Notes under the pieces: model-generated
Seen by the model: the letters and a program-made list of their open reading frames with translations, nothing else
Told to the model about the DNA's origin: nothing
The model's database searches: none
Made by a program: the position numbers and the translations under genes
Shown: piece by piece, positions 39,524 through 52,489 of the stretch
How positions within the stretch are numbered: position 1 is the first letter of the stretch
How the letters are laid out: every line of letters starts with the position of its first letter
NCBI RefSeq assembly: GCF_004124235.1
Contig: NZ_CP032487.1
Location: 4,402,001 to 4,466,000 of the forward strand
Reading direction: 5' to 3'
Length of the DNA stretch: 64,000 nucleotides
Source: Yersinia hibernica
GTDB taxonomy: Bacteria > Pseudomonadota > Gammaproteobacteria > Enterobacterales > Enterobacteriaceae

Positions 39524-40084
39524 TTAATAGAGGCCCGCTTTAGACAGAAATGCTTGTGCCAAAAACAGCGCACTGACATTCCGAGCTTCGCAAAAACCGG
39601 GTTCATCAAGCAGCGCCATCATATTGGCAATCGGCCAACGCACTTGAGGTAGCGGTTCCGGCTCATCACCTTCCAGGCTTTGCGGATAGAGGCTTTGCGC
39701 GACAACAATATTCATTTTGCTGGAGAAATAAGACGGTGCCATTGTGAGCTTATTGAGGTAATCGAAGCGCTCAGCCCCGAATCCAACTTCTTCCATCAAT
39801 TCGCGATTCGCCGCTTCCAAGACACTCTCCCCGGGATCAATCAGCCCTTTAGGAAAGCCCAATTCATACTCTTCGATGCCCACGGCATACTCGCGGATCA
39901 GCAATAAATCATGGCCAATAATGGGCACAATCATGACAGCTTCGCGATTAGATGGCCGCATCCGCTCATAGACTCGCTGTACGCCATTACTGAACTCCAG
40001 GCTCACAGCTTCTACAGTAAATAAGCGGGAGCGGGCGATCGTTTCTATTGTCAGTATTTTAGGTTTTTGCAGATGTTTCATCAT
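39524..40084 (-). CDS. nudE: ADP compounds hydrolase NudE
   Basis: A 186-residue Nudix hydrolase that cleaves ADP-ribose, NADH and Ap3A. The Nudix box GLIDPGESVLEAANRELMEEVGFG (GX5EX7REUXEEXGU pattern, about 79-101) is intact. Two adjacent ATG codons (40084 and 40081) are possible: the first aligns with E. coli NudE, while the second is better spaced from GGGG. It is convergent with mrcA and divergent from igaA, as in E. coli. Confidence 0.95.
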   Translation of the reverse strand: MMKHLQKPKILTIETIARSRLFTVEAVSLEFSNGVQRVYERMRPSNREAVMIVPIIGHDLLLIREYAVGIEEYELGFPKGLIDPGESVLEAANRELMEEVGFGAERFDYLNKLTMAPSYFSSKMNIVVAQSLYPQSLEGDEPEPLPQVRWPIANMMALLDEPGFCEARNVSALFLAQAFLSKAGLY

Positions 40085-40556
40085 GGCCCCAAATTAAAAC
40101 TCACCGCTTGTCGGACGCGCATCAGGGTCATCAGGCCCATATTATGGTTACTTAATAAGCCACTTTTTGCCCACGCGAATTAACCCGACTCTTTATGCTG
40201 TAATTTATTAGAACTTGATCACATTGTGCGTTAATGAGAACCTTTATCGCAATGTCAGTTAGATATAATTTACCTGTTTTTAACATGGCGGCGAGTTTAG
40301 TCAAGATTCAAGTGGTTAATTTTCATCCTATACCAGCGTAATACACGTTAAAACTTGTGTTTGAAAATAGGATTATGCTGATATTACCGATGTTTTAGCC
40401 TTGCTATCCTTATCAGTCTACGGGCAGTCGAAGAGCACTTGCATTAGGTTATTTGATGAATAACTCTGTTATATGCCTCTGTACTGTATTTATGCGTAAA
40501 ATGATACATTATTTCATAGAGTTGACGTAAATCAGAGGCGTTCGGATGGGGATGGG
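40085..40556. other. Divergent intergenic region nudE-igaA
   Basis: This 472-bp AT-rich region must contain promoters for nudE (leftward) and igaA (rightward). A TATAAT-type hexamer occurs around 40264-40269 but without a clear -35. The ribosome-site region of igaA is G-rich (GGATGGGGATGGG). No ORF or repeat of note was seen. Confidence 0.5.
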
Positions 40557-42704
40557 ATGAGCACAATAGTCTTAATCTTGGCCTTACTGCTGACCGGCCT
40601 GATTGCAGTAGGCTCATGGTGGTGGTTTCGATTCCGCCGCCCTGCCCCCGTAACTGCAACACTGCCGTTCGCGAAACCGACACATCGCAAATTGACTCCA
40701 GAAGAACGGGGCAATATTGAAAACTACCTGCTAAACCAACAAGATAAAATTGGCTTCAAACCCCAGTCGACGTTTGATACCCGCACTCTGACAAACAGTG
40801 CTCCGTCACCCGCAAAACTGATTCTGACCCCCCAGAGTGACAATGTTTATGCGGTTACCCGCGCAATAACCCGCTACGGCGTGGCAACTGACGAACCCAA
40901 TAATTGGCGCTATTATCTTGATTCCATTGAAGTTCATCTGCCGGCTTCATGGGAGCAATATATTACGCAGGATAATGATGTCGAACTTATCCAAACCCAG
41001 ACTATCCCCTTGGTTATCTCTCTTAACGGCCATACGCTGAAAAATCACCAGACTGAGAGTACATACCAGCCGATTTTGCCCTCTGTGGCGCAGAATGCGT
41101 CAATTCGCAAAGCGGATAGTGAACATATTGAGCTACTGAATATCCGGAAAGAAACGCCGGAAGAGTATGCCCTGCATGGCGCTAATGGCTTAAAAGAAGC
41201 CGGGGCTATTTGTTTGGCATTATTATTGCTGTTCTTCGCCCTGACCGGCCCCGCGGTAATACTACCTTGGCTCGTTTGTGTGGCGGCAGTATTAACCGGC
41301 TGGGCCTGCTGGAATATGTTCCGCCCGCTATCTGAAAAAGATTTACGCGAAGTGCATTGTTTGAGTGGTACGCCAAAACGCTGGGGTCTGTTTGGCGAGT
41401 CAAATCAGGGGCAAATGAACAATATTTCGCTCGGGATTGTTGATCTGATTTATCCCGCGCATTGGGGGCCTTATTTCGCTCATGACTTGGGCCAGAAAAC
41501 CAATATTGATATCTACCTCAATCGTCAGGTTGTGCGCCAGGGAGCATTCTTATCATTACATGATGAAATGAAACATTTCCCGCTACAGCGCTGGGGGAAA
41601 AACCTGACACTAATGGCCGGCTCACTGTTGGTGATGGCGCTATTACTGATTTATGTCCCGCTGGGCCTGCCACTGAAATTGAGTGTCGCGTGGTTACAAG
41701 GTGCGCAAAGCCAGCAGGTGACCAGTGTCGCAGCATTAGAGAAAATGCCCCTGCGTATTGGCGATATGCTGAAAGCGCAGGGCATGGGAATGTGCTATGT
41801 GCCGCCGAATAGCCAGACGCCGCACAGTTTTGTTTTTACACCTTTTGATTGTTCCGGTATCTATTGGAATAATGCAGCGCCCTTACCACAGCCGGAATCT
41901 GAAACCATTGAAAAAGCGGCAGCCCTGATTGCGACCGTCAATCAACAGCTACATCCACAGGGCACAGATGCCAACGTTAACCCACAGTTAGCAACTGCCA
42001 TTGAAAAATCTGGCATGATTTTGCTGGATAACTTTGCTGATATCGTCCTAAAAACACAGGCATTATGTGCTGGTGATGCCGATTGTATCCGCCTGAAAAA
42101 CGCCTTGGTTAATTTGGGCAATGCCAAGAATTGGCCGGGGCTGGTCAAGCGGGCGCAATCTGGCACATTGAAAGGCATGAATGTGCTGTTGCGCCCCGTC
42201 AGTGCTGATACTCTGGAAAATTTGGTTAAAACGGCAACATCATCATTTGTTTACCGTGAAACACATCTGGCGACCGAGGCCTTAAACAGCCCACCGCCGG
42301 GCGGGTTCCTGATAACCAGTGATGAGGGTAAGCAGTTGGTCAATCACCCAGCGCCATCCGCCCCGCTGTTTGATTACAGTGCGCTTGAGCAGTGGCGAGA
42401 ATTGCAGCGCCTCTCGGGGTTACTGCTCAACACCCCCTTTAAGGCGGAGGGGATCATTACCAATATCACCACCGACGCCAATGGTACTCGCCACATTGCA
42501 TTACACAGTGAACCGGATATCGTGACTCTCGGGCGCTATTTGGGTACCAGCCTATTGCTGCTGGTATTGATTGTCTGCTTCGTGGTCAACACCACCTTGT
42601 TCATTCAGCGCATTTTGAAGAATCGTAGCCGCATGGATAACATTCAGCGCTACTATGATAATTGCCTCAACCAACCCCTCACGCCAACACCATTCCTCCG
42701 CTAG
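40557..42704 (+). CDS. igaA: IgaA, essential inhibitor of the Rcs phosphorelay
   Basis: A 715-residue inner-membrane protein (YrfF/UmoB family) that restrains RcsD-RcsC signalling and thus capsule, motility and envelope-stress genes. An N-terminal membrane segment (TIVLILALLLTGLIAVGSWW) is followed by a cytoplasmic region. A pair of segments near 222-265 (AICLALLLLFFALTGPAVIL) comes next, another near 360-385, a large periplasmic domain with several Cys (MGMCYVPP, DCSGIYW, ALCAGDADCIRL), and a last segment near 665-685. Length matches E. coli (711). It heads the group igaA-yrfG-hslR-hslO. Confidence 0.95.
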   Translation: MSTIVLILALLLTGLIAVGSWWWFRFRRPAPVTATLPFAKPTHRKLTPEERGNIENYLLNQQDKIGFKPQSTFDTRTLTNSAPSPAKLILTPQSDNVYAVTRAITRYGVATDEPNNWRYYLDSIEVHLPASWEQYITQDNDVELIQTQTIPLVISLNGHTLKNHQTESTYQPILPSVAQNASIRKADSEHIELLNIRKETPEEYALHGANGLKEAGAICLALLLLFFALTGPAVILPWLVCVAAVLTGWACWNMFRPLSEKDLREVHCLSGTPKRWGLFGESNQGQMNNISLGIVDLIYPAHWGPYFAHDLGQKTNIDIYLNRQVVRQGAFLSLHDEMKHFPLQRWGKNLTLMAGSLLVMALLLIYVPLGLPLKLSVAWLQGAQSQQVTSVAALEKMPLRIGDMLKAQGMGMCYVPPNSQTPHSFVFTPFDCSGIYWNNAAPLPQPESETIEKAAALIATVNQQLHPQGTDANVNPQLATAIEKSGMILLDNFADIVLKTQALCAGDADCIRLKNALVNLGNAKNWPGLVKRAQSGTLKGMNVLLRPVSADTLENLVKTATSSFVYRETHLATEALNSPPPGGFLITSDEGKQLVNHPAPSAPLFDYSALEQWRELQRLSGLLLNTPFKAEGIITNITTDANGTRHIALHSEPDIVTLGRYLGTSLLLLVLIVCFVVNTTLFIQRILKNRSRMDNIQRYYDNCLNQPLTPTPFLR

Positions 42705-42762
42705 CACTTTTTCGTTTATCATTAGTATTATTTATCACCAAAGTTGTGATTGTGGAGCCGCT

Positions 42763-43440
42763 ATGCCCCCTGAATTTAATTGGCAAGAAATTGATACTGT
42801 GCTGCTGGATATGGATGGCACCTTGCTGGATTTAGAGTTCGACAGCCATTTCTGGTTAAAGCAGGTACCAGAAACACTCAGCCAACGCCGGGGGATCTCG
42901 CTGGAGCAAGCGCGCAAAATTATCCATGATGAATATCTGGCAGTGCAGCACACCTTAAATTGGTATTGTTTCGACTACTGGAGCGAGCGGCTAGATTTAG
43001 ATATCTACACAATGACCACCCAAGCAGGCCATCGGGTGCGGTTACGCCAGGATACCAAGCCATTTTTAGCCGGTTTACGTGAGCGCGGGTTGCAAACCAT
43101 TTTGCTCACCAATGCCCATCCGCACAGCCTCGCGGTAAAAATTGAGCATACAGCCCTCGACCAGCACCTTGATTTATTACTTTCCACCCATACATTTGGT
43201 TATCCCAAGGAAGATCAACGACTGTGGCAAGCTGTCACGCAGCATACCGGGCTGAATCCTGTCAGAACCTTATTCGTCGATGACAGCGAAAAGATTCTGG
43301 ATGCCGCGCACACCTTTGGTATCCGCTACTGTTTGGGGATAGAAAACCCAGACTCCAGCTGTGCTGATAAGGTATTTCACGGCCACCCTGCAATTAATGA
43401 CTACCGTAAGCTATTGCCTGCATTGCAATTACGTAGATGA
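42763..43440 (+). CDS. yrfG: GMP/IMP nucleotidase YrfG (HAD family)
   Basis: A 225-residue HAD phosphatase active on purine 5'-nucleotides. Motif I is VLLDMDGTLLDLEFD (about 14-28). Motif II lies in ILLTNAHPHSLAVK, and motifs III-IV in FGYPKEDQRLW and TLFVDDSEKILDAAH. The ATG at 42763 has GGAG upstream and gives the standard start; the open frame further upstream overlaps igaA without likeness to the family. It ends 19 bp before hslR. Confidence 0.94.
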   Translation: MPPEFNWQEIDTVLLDMDGTLLDLEFDSHFWLKQVPETLSQRRGISLEQARKIIHDEYLAVQHTLNWYCFDYWSERLDLDIYTMTTQAGHRVRLRQDTKPFLAGLRERGLQTILLTNAHPHSLAVKIEHTALDQHLDLLLSTHTFGYPKEDQRLWQAVTQHTGLNPVRTLFVDDSEKILDAAHTFGIRYCLGIENPDSSCADKVFHGHPAINDYRKLLPALQLRR

Positions 43441-43459
43441 GCAACAGGCAGGAGGTTCC

Positions 43460-43867
43460 ATGAAGGATAAAACCGTCTCGGACGAATCGGTTCGGCTGGA
43501 TAAATGGCTTTGGGCGGCCCGGTTTTACAAAACCAGAGCCATTGCTCGGGAAATGGTAGATGGCGGCAAAGTCCATTACAACGGACAGCGCGGTAAACCG
43601 AGCAAACTGGTTGAAATCAATGCGGAAATCCGTCTGCGCCAAGGTAATGACGAGCGCACGGTGCGGGTTTTGGCGCTACATCATCAGCGCCGAGGAGCAA
43701 GTGAAGCACAAGCATTGTATGAAGAGACCGAAGCCAGCATTGCTAACCGCGAGAAAGTGGCCCAGGCCCGTAAGCTAAATGCCCTGACCATGCCCCATCC
43801 GGACAGGCGGCCGGATAAAAAAGAGCGCCGCAACCTGATAAAATTTAAACAAGGCGAGCCGGAGTAA
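43460..43867 (+). CDS. hslR: Heat shock protein 15 (S4 RNA-binding)
   Basis: A 135-residue ribosome-associated protein that binds stalled 50S subunits still carrying a nascent chain. The S4 domain VRLDKWLWAARFYKTRAIAR plus VDGGKVHYNGQ occupies residues 11-50. The C-terminal tail is basic (RRPDKKERRNLIKFKQ). The ATG at 43460 follows GGAGG. It is cotranscribed with hslO, 45 bp downstream, and probably heat-induced as in E. coli. Confidence 0.96.
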   Translation: MKDKTVSDESVRLDKWLWAARFYKTRAIAREMVDGGKVHYNGQRGKPSKLVEINAEIRLRQGNDERTVRVLALHHQRRGASEAQALYEETEASIANREKVAQARKLNALTMPHPDRRPDKKERRNLIKFKQGEPE

Positions 43868-43912
43868 ACTCAATATAGCGGGTTTAAACGGCGGCCAAGA
43901 TGAGAGAAAATT

Positions 43913-44797
43913 ATGTCTAATCACGACCAATTACACCGCTATCTGTTCGCTCACCATGCTGTGCGCGGTGAACTGGTTTCAGTTAATGAAACCTATCAGC
44001 AGGTATTGGCCAATCATGACTACCCACCTGCGGTGCAAAAGCTGTTGGGCGAAATGTTGGTCGCGACCAGCCTGCTCACCGCTACCCTCAAATTTGATGG
44101 TGATATCACTGTACAGTTACAGGGTGGCGAAGGTCCGCTATCACTGGCAGTCATTAATGGCAATAATCAGCAAGAAATGCGCGGTGTCGCCCGTTTTACC
44201 GGTGAAATCAGCGATAACAGCACTCTGAAAGAAATGATGGGCAACAGTGGATATTTGGTGATAACCATCACCCCGGCCCAGGGTGAGCGCTATCAAGGCG
44301 TCGTGGCATTGGAAGGTGAAACCATCGCCGCTTGCCTGGAAAATTACTTTATGCAGTCGGAACAGCTCCCTACCCGCCTGTTTATCCGCACCGGTGATGT
44401 GGCTGGTAAACCGGCTGCGGGCGGCATGCTGTTGCAAGTTCTGCCAGCGCAAGAGCGCAACGAAGATGAGTTTGATCATCTGGCACAACTGACAACCACC
44501 ATTAAAGCCGAGGAATTATTCACCCTGCCGGCCAATGAGGTGCTGTATCGTTTATATCATCAGGAAGAAGTGACACTTTATGAACCACAAAATGTCAGTT
44601 TCCGGTGTACCTGTTCTCGTGAACGTTGTGCCGATGCATTAGTCACGCTATCTGAAGATGACGTCAAAGAAATGCTCGCGCAGGACGGCAATATTGATAT
44701 GAATTGTGAATATTGCGGCACTCATTACCTATTTGATGCCGTCGATATTGCCGCATTAAAAAGTGGCAATAGCCCGTCACCAGAACAAATTCATTAA
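43913..44797 (+). CDS. hslO: Redox-regulated chaperone Hsp33
   Basis: A 294-residue holdase chaperone activated by oxidation plus heat. The redox switch with its zinc-binding cysteines is complete: CTCSRERC (CxC) near residue 232 and CEYCG (CxxC) near 264. The N-terminal substrate-binding domain has [18 protein letters not shown]-like spacing in [16 protein letters not shown], and [10 protein letters not shown]. Length matches E. coli (292). Confidence 0.97.
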   Translation: MSNHDQLHRYLFAHHAVRGELVSVNETYQQVLANHDYPPAVQKLLGEMLVATSLLTATLKFDGDITVQLQGGEGPLSLAVINGNNQQEMRGVARFTGEISDNSTLKEMMGNSGYLVITITPAQGERYQGVVALEGETIAACLENYFMQSEQLPTRLFIRTGDVAGKPAAGGMLLQVLPAQERNEDEFDHLAQLTTTIKAEELFTLPANEVLYRLYHQEEVTLYEPQNVSFRCTCSRERCADALVTLSEDDVKEMLAQDGNIDMNCEYCGTHYLFDAVDIAALKSGNSPSPEQIH

Positions 44798-44996
44798 TTC
44801 TTGTAATGCTTGGTTGGGTGCTGACTCGTGCCCAGCTATTCCTTCTGCCGTTTCATACTTGCGACAATCCGTGTTCTATCTCTCATAACCTAGCGAAAAA
44901 TAGGCCATATATTGAAATATTTGAACGCTATCGCTGTTAATCAGAGATGAGTAATTACAATCGCTGGTAGAAAATTGACGATCCAGGAGTTATGAC

Positions 44997-46616
44997 ATGA
45001 GTGTTAAAGGAATTACCCCGCAGGAGCTCGCCGCCTATGGCATCCATAACGTCAGCGAGATTGTTTACAACCCAAGTTATGATTTACTGTTCCAGGAAGA
45101 GACTAAACCCACGCTGGAAGGATACGAGCGCGGAACCCTCACCACTACAGGAGCAATTGCGGTAGACACCGGCATCTTTACTGGCCGCTCACCAAAAGAT
45201 AAATATATTGTCCGTGATGCTATCACTCAAGATACCGTGTGGTGGGCTGATCAGGGCAAAGGCAAGAATGATAACAAACCGCTGAGCCAAGAAACCTGGA
45301 CTCACCTGAAAGGGTTAGTAACTCAGCAGCTGTCTGGTAAACGCCTGTTTGTTGTTGATACATTCTGCGGTGCAAATGCCGATACCCGCCTGCAAGTGCG
45401 CTTTGTTACTGAAGTGGCCTGGCAAGCGCATTTCGTCAAAAACATGTTTATCCGCCCAACAGATGAAGAACTGGCCCATTTCGAACCTGATTTTATCGTC
45501 ATGAATGGCGCTAAGTGCACCAACCCGAACTGGAAAGAGCAAGGTTTAAATTCAGAGAACTTTGTGGCATTTAACCTGACAGAACGTATGCAGCTGATTG
45601 GCGGCACATGGTATGGCGGTGAAATGAAGAAAGGGATGTTCTCAATGATGAACTACCTGCTGCCACTGAAAGGCATTGCGTCCATGCACTGCTCGGCTAA
45701 CGTCGGTGAAAAAGGCGATGTCGCCATCTTCTTCGGCCTGTCCGGCACGGGCAAAACCACCCTGTCTACCGACCCGAAACGCAAGTTAATCGGTGATGAC
45801 GAGCACGGTTGGGATGATGACGGCGTATTTAACTTCGAGGGTGGCTGCTACGCCAAAACCATCAAGTTATCTGAAGAAGCAGAACCCGATATTTATCATG
45901 CAATTAAGCGAGATGCCCTGCTGGAAAACGTCGTGGTACTGCCTGATGGAACGGTTGATTTCAATGACGGTTCCAAAACTGAAAACACCCGTGTTTCTTA
46001 CCCTATCTACCACATCGAAAATATCGTCAAACCGGTGTCTAAAGCAGGCCATGCTACCAAAGTTATTTTCCTGACTGCTGATGCCTTTGGCGTATTACCG
46101 CCGGTATCCCGCCTGACGGCAAATCAAACCCAGTATCATTTCTTGTCTGGCTTTACCGCCAAACTGGCCGGTACTGAGCGCGGTGTCACTGAGCCAACGC
46201 CAACCTTCTCAGCTTGCTTTGGCGCGGCATTCTTATCACTGCACCCAACCCAATATGCAGAAGTGCTGGTTAAACGTATGCAAGCGGTGGGCGCTCAGGC
46301 CTATCTGGTGAACACGGGCTGGAATGGTACGGGCAAACGTATTTCTATCAAGGATACCCGTGGCATTATCGATGCCATTTTGAATGGTGAAATTGATAAA
46401 GCGGAGACCTTCACCTTACCAATCTTTGACTTGGCCGTGCCAACGTCATTGCCGGGCGTGAACCCTGAGATTCTCGACCCACGTGACACTTATGCCGATG
46501 TTGCGCAGTGGCAAGAGAAAGCTGAAGATTTGGCGAAGCGTTTTACCACCAACTTCGATAAATATACCGATACCCCAGCCGGGGCAGCGTTAGTCAGTGC
46601 TGGGCCGAAAATCTAA
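44997..46616 (+). CDS. pckA: Phosphoenolpyruvate carboxykinase (ATP)
   Basis: A 539-residue gluconeogenic enzyme converting oxaloacetate and ATP to PEP. The P-loop is in [16 protein letters not shown] (about 249-264). The Mg/Mn-binding [20 protein letters not shown] follows. The oxaloacetate-binding Arg is in [11 protein letters not shown]. Length is as in E. coli (540). AGGAG lies six bases before the ATG. The upstream 199 bp contain no strong signal I can name. A clear terminator follows. Confidence 0.99.
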   Translation: MSVKGITPQELAAYGIHNVSEIVYNPSYDLLFQEETKPTLEGYERGTLTTTGAIAVDTGIFTGRSPKDKYIVRDAITQDTVWWADQGKGKNDNKPLSQETWTHLKGLVTQQLSGKRLFVVDTFCGANADTRLQVRFVTEVAWQAHFVKNMFIRPTDEELAHFEPDFIVMNGAKCTNPNWKEQGLNSENFVAFNLTERMQLIGGTWYGGEMKKGMFSMMNYLLPLKGIASMHCSANVGEKGDVAIFFGLSGTGKTTLSTDPKRKLIGDDEHGWDDDGVFNFEGGCYAKTIKLSEEAEPDIYHAIKRDALLENVVVLPDGTVDFNDGSKTENTRVSYPIYHIENIVKPVSKAGHATKVIFLTADAFGVLPPVSRLTANQTQYHFLSGFTAKLAGTERGVTEPTPTFSACFGAAFLSLHPTQYAEVLVKRMQAVGAQAYLVNTGWNGTGKRISIKDTRGIIDAILNGEIDKAETFTLPIFDLAVPTSLPGVNPEILDPRDTYADVAQWQEKAEDLAKRFTTNFDKYTDTPAGAALVSAGPKI

Positions 46617-46643
46617 GTTAGATTGGGGCTGATTATCTTGTGA

Positions 46644-46671
46644 GGGGCACAGTGGTGCCCCTTTTGTTTTT
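46644..46671 (+). terminator. Rho-independent terminator of pckA
   Basis: GGGGCAC (46644-46650) pairs perfectly with GTGCCCC (46655-46661) around AGTG and is followed by TTTTGTTTTT. It lies 27 bp after the pckA stop. Confidence 0.95.
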
Positions 46672-46737
46672 CTGGCGGTGAAAGGGATTAGTCATCCAGC
46701 TCGGTATTTTAACAACCAAACTCACCACAAACCAATA

Positions 46738-48815
<2,078 letters not shown>

Positions 48816-48935
48816 TTTATTACTCCCAAAGGCCGTATTGCCCGAATCTGCACATTGTTAGAAAAACTCACTCTAACAGACAGCTATTAATGGTATATAT
48901 TCTAGTCGAAATTGTTACAAAGATTATTATCGGGC

Positions 48936-49433
48936 TTAATTATCAACACTTTCGTCAAATGGGCGGTAGCGAATGTCTAAAATCCAGTAGGTTGCTTCGC
49001 CATTGGGTGTTTGCACCGTCACCTCATCATCCACCTGTTTGCCAATCAAGGCGCGGGCCACCGGTGAATCAATAGAAATCCATTTCTTCGCGGGATCAAA
49101 CTCATCCGGCCCCACCAAACGGAAGATTCGCTGTTCCTCTGATTCATTTTCGACCCGCACCCAAGCCCCGAAAAAGACTTTCCCTTCCTGACGTGGGTCA
49201 GGATCGACCACTTTCAGCACCTCAAGGCGCTTGGTCAAAAAACGTACCCGCCGATCAATTTCCCGTAGGCGCTTCTTACCATAGATATATTCAGCATTTT
49301 CCGAGCGGTCGCCCATTGCAGCAGCTTCAGACACCGCCTGAGTCACCACCGGCCGCTCTTCTCGCCACAGGTAATGCAGCTCACGATCCAGTGCCTGCCA
49401 GCCTTCACGGGTAATATAGTTACTTTTAGCCAT
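48936..49433 (-). CDS. greB: Transcript cleavage factor GreB
   Basis: A 165-residue Gre factor that rescues backtracked RNA polymerase. The N-terminal coiled coil carries the acidic tip in AAMGDRSENAEYIYGKKRL (Asp/Glu pair that holds Mg). The C-terminal FKBP-like domain has EGKVFFGAWVRVEN and ISIDSPVARALIGKQVDDEV. GreB is favoured over GreA by the YLWREERP and RREIDRRVRFL-like segments (KRLREIDRRVRFLTKRLE). The start is ATG 49433; an in-frame TTG four codons upstream is rejected. Here greB points the same way as ompR and away from yhgF. Confidence 0.93.
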   Translation of the reverse strand: MAKSNYITREGWQALDRELHYLWREERPVVTQAVSEAAAMGDRSENAEYIYGKKRLREIDRRVRFLTKRLEVLKVVDPDPRQEGKVFFGAWVRVENESEEQRIFRLVGPDEFDPAKKWISIDSPVARALIGKQVDDEVTVQTPNGEATYWILDIRYRPFDESVDN

Positions 49434-49602
49434 AAAATTATCCAATTATCCCTGTAGGATAGATACCTCTACTATACCCTATGTTTTTACCGAGAAGTTC
49501 AGGTTAGCTCAAGCCCGAAGAGCGCTCTACTGGCAATTTATCCGGGCAGTCCGTATAACTGTCTTCTGCCCTTTTTCCTACTGACTAATTGATATCAGAC
49601 TT

Positions 49603-51969
49603 ATGAATGAACAACTGAGCCGCATTATTGCAAGCGAACTACAGGCGCGGCCGGAGCAAGTTGCCTCCGCAATACGCCTGCTGGATGAAGGTAATACCGT
49701 GCCCTTTATTTCACGGTATCGTAAGGAAGTTACCGGCGGGTTGGATGATACCCAGCTGCGCCAGTTGGAAAGCCGTTTGGGCTATCTGCGCGAACTTGAA
49801 GAAAGACGCCAAACTATTCTTAAATCAATCGACGATCAGGGCAAACTCACCGCGCCGCTAGCCGCTGCCATTAACGGCACCATGAGTAAAACCGAGCTGG
49901 AAGATTTATATCTTCCTTATAAGCCCAAACGCCGCACTCGTGGGCAGATTGCTATTGAAGCCGGCCTGGAACCCTTGGCTGACAGCTTATGGAATGATCC
50001 ACAGCAAGACCCAGAACAAATCGCCCTGGCTTATATTGATGCCGATAAAGGCGTGGCGGATACCAAAGCGGCACTGGATGGGGCGCGCTATATCCTGATG
50101 GAGCGCTTTGCTGAAGATGCCACTTTGTTGGCAAAAGTGCGCCAATATCTGTGGAAAAACGCCCATTTAGTCGCCAAAGTGGTGGAGGGCAAAGAGCAGG
50201 AAGGCGCTAAATTCCGCGATTATTTTGATCACCACGAACCCATTGCCCAAGTTCCTTCACACCGCGCACTGGCGATGTTCCGTGGCCGTAATGAGGGCGT
50301 GCTGCAACTGGCGCTGAATCCAGATCCGCAGTTTGACGAACCGCCGCGCGAAAGCCAAGGCGAGCAGATTATTATCAATCATCTGGATTTACGCCTGAAT
50401 AATGCCCCAGCGGATAACTGGCGCAAAGCGGTGGTCAACTGGACATGGCGTATTAAGGTGCTGTTGCATCTTGAAACTGAACTGATGAGCACACTGCGTG
50501 AGCGGGCTGAAGACGAAGCTATCAATGTATTCGCGCGTAACATGCAAGATTTGCTGATGGCCGCACCAGCAGGGATGCGCGCCACCATGGGCCTTGATCC
50601 CGGCCTACGTACCGGGGTGAAAGTGGCGGTGGTTGATGCTACCGGTAAGCTGGTGGCCTTCGATACCATCTATCCCCACACCGGCCAGGCGGCTAAAGCT
50701 GCGGCGGTGGTCGCCGCCCTGTGTATCAAGCATCAGGTGGAATTGGTGGCCATTGGTAATGGCACCGCATCACGGGAAACCGAGCGTTTCTTTGCTGAAC
50801 TGCAACAGCAATATCCGGCGGTAACCGCGCAGAAAGTGATTGTCAGTGAAGCTGGGGCCTCGGTTTATTCGGCCTCAGAGTTGGCCGCGCTGGAGTTCCC
50901 GGATCTCGATGTTTCCATCCGTGGCGCAGTTTCTATTGCGCGCCGGCTGCAAGATCCGTTGGCGGAATTGGTGAAAATCGATCCAAAATCCATTGGGGTC
51001 GGCCAATATCAGCATGATGTCAGCCAAAGCCAACTGGCGAAAAAGCTCGATGCAGTCGTAGAAGACTGCGTAAACGCCGTTGGGGTGGATCTGAACACTG
51101 CATCAGTGCCGCTGCTGACCCGAGTCGCCGGCCTGACCCGCATGATGGCGCAGAACATTGTAAGCTGGCGTGATGAGAATGGCCGCTTCCATAACCGTGA
51201 GCAATTACTGAAAGTCAGCCGCTTAGGGCCAAAAGCTTTTGAGCAGTGTGCCGGTTTCTTGCGCATCAACCACGGGGATAACCCACTGGATGCATCCACG
51301 GTGCATCCAGAAGCCTATCCGGTCGTCGAGCGCATTTTGGCCGCCACCGAGCAAGCTTTGCAGGACTTAATGGGCAATGCCACGGCCTTGCGCAACCTGA
51401 ATGCTGGTGATTTTACCACCGAGAAATTTGGCGTGCCGACCGTGACTGACATCCTGCGCGAGCTGGAAAAACCGGGCCGAGATCCGCGTCCAGAGTTTAA
51501 AACCGCGACCTTTGCCGAGGGGGTCGAAACACTGAATGACCTCACCCCGGGGATGATCCTTGAGGGGGCGGTGACGAACGTAACCAACTTTGGCGCGTTC
51601 GTGGATATCGGCGTCCATCAGGATGGTCTGGTGCATATCTCATCACTGGCAGATAAGTTTGTCGATGACCCGCATAAGGTGGTGAAAGCGGGGGATATTG
51701 TCAAAGTGAAAGTCATGGAAGTGGATTTGCAGCGCAAGCGCATTGCCCTGAGCATGCGCCTTGATGAACAACCGGGTGAAAGTGGCTCACGCCGGGGTAA
51801 TGGTGGCGAAAACCGTGCCAATACCAATAATGATAACCGGGGTGCCAGCCGCCCACGCAATAATAATGAATCCCATAACCGCCCACCTGCCAAAGGGCGA
51901 GCAGACAGCAGCTCCAGTGGCAACAGTGCCATGAGTGACGCGCTGGCGGCGGCGTTTAAAAAACGCTAA
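49603..51969 (+). CDS. yhgF: Tex-family RNA-binding protein YhgF
   Basis: A 788-residue transcription accessory factor of the Tex family. N-terminal helical and HtH regions ([20 protein letters not shown] is diagnostic) precede a YqgF-like RNase H fold ([21 protein letters not shown]), then helix-hairpin-helix motifs ([19 protein letters not shown]). An S1 RNA-binding domain follows ([20 protein letters not shown] at about 645-664). The tail is low-complexity and Asn/Gly/Arg-rich (about 720-775). Exact role is unsettled; related Tex proteins affect transcription and toxin expression. It diverges from greB. Confidence 0.95.
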   Translation: MNEQLSRIIASELQARPEQVASAIRLLDEGNTVPFISRYRKEVTGGLDDTQLRQLESRLGYLRELEERRQTILKSIDDQGKLTAPLAAAINGTMSKTELEDLYLPYKPKRRTRGQIAIEAGLEPLADSLWNDPQQDPEQIALAYIDADKGVADTKAALDGARYILMERFAEDATLLAKVRQYLWKNAHLVAKVVEGKEQEGAKFRDYFDHHEPIAQVPSHRALAMFRGRNEGVLQLALNPDPQFDEPPRESQGEQIIINHLDLRLNNAPADNWRKAVVNWTWRIKVLLHLETELMSTLRERAEDEAINVFARNMQDLLMAAPAGMRATMGLDPGLRTGVKVAVVDATGKLVAFDTIYPHTGQAAKAAAVVAALCIKHQVELVAIGNGTASRETERFFAELQQQYPAVTAQKVIVSEAGASVYSASELAALEFPDLDVSIRGAVSIARRLQDPLAELVKIDPKSIGVGQYQHDVSQSQLAKKLDAVVEDCVNAVGVDLNTASVPLLTRVAGLTRMMAQNIVSWRDENGRFHNREQLLKVSRLGPKAFEQCAGFLRINHGDNPLDASTVHPEAYPVVERILAATEQALQDLMGNATALRNLNAGDFTTEKFGVPTVTDILRELEKPGRDPRPEFKTATFAEGVETLNDLTPGMILEGAVTNVTNFGAFVDIGVHQDGLVHISSLADKFVDDPHKVVKAGDIVKVKVMEVDLQRKRIALSMRLDEQPGESGSRRGNGGENRANTNNDNRGASRPRNNNESHNRPPAKGRADSSSSGNSAMSDALAAAFKKR

Positions 51970-51981
51970 TACCTAAGCTTG

Positions 51982-52004
51982 AGGGCCACATTTTGTGGCC
52001 CTTT
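51982..52004 (+). terminator. Rho-independent terminator of yhgF
   Basis: AGGGCCACA (51982-51990) pairs perfectly with TGTGGCCCT (51994-52002) around TTT and is followed by TTTC. It lies 12 bp after the stop. Confidence 0.85.
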
Positions 52005-52222
52005 CTTCATCAACTTGCTGTTATGGGCATTGAATCAGGCGCGGCAAACACGCCCTAATAATATATTAAGCCGCCATAATCATATTTTTTTCTTCTATAA
52101 GATTGTAAGTTTATCCTCCAAATTAATTAGCACGCGATTATTTTCCGCCGCAATGACGCCGCTAAATTTGGCCGCGAGTGCAGCTGATTTAACATCATAT
52201 TTAACATGCAGCTTAATTTATA

Positions 52223-52241
52223 AATAATTACGATAATATTC
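52223..52241. promoter_or_regulatory. Possible Fur box of the feo promoter
   Basis: AATAATTACGATAATATTC agrees with the 19-bp Fur consensus GATAATGATAATCATTATC at 12 positions by hand count. AT-richness makes chance matches likely, but feoABC is Fur-regulated in related bacteria and the FNR-like site is 29 bp further on. Confidence 0.4.
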
Positions 52242-52269
52242 TGCTAGTTAATTAAAATACGAATGTTAT

Positions 52270-52283
52270 TTGATTCAAATCAT
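52270..52283. promoter_or_regulatory. FNR-like site of the feo promoter
   Basis: TTGATTCAAATCAT agrees with TTGAT-N4-ATCAA at nine of ten defined positions. Anaerobic activation of feo by FNR is known in E. coli. If it is centred near -41.5, transcription would begin around 52318. Confidence 0.55.
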
Positions 52284-52489
52284 AGTGAATTAATTATGTT
52301 AATCCTCAGTGTTTCTTATGCTCAGCAGATAGTGATGGAAACATTCAGTTAACTGATTTAACTCATCATTCGCATTTGCGATCATGCTAATTTGATGGTA
52401 AAACAAGCGCAAATAGAAATCAGACTCATTAATTATAAAAATGAAATTGTAATGAATATTTACTCTTGAGCATTTGACCTGAGTTGAAT

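Noticed and set aside
51780..51930. Asn/Gly/Arg-rich 3' end of yhgF considered as a DNA repeat
   Set aside because: There are similar codons but no exact tandem unit; this is the usual variable tail of Tex proteins.
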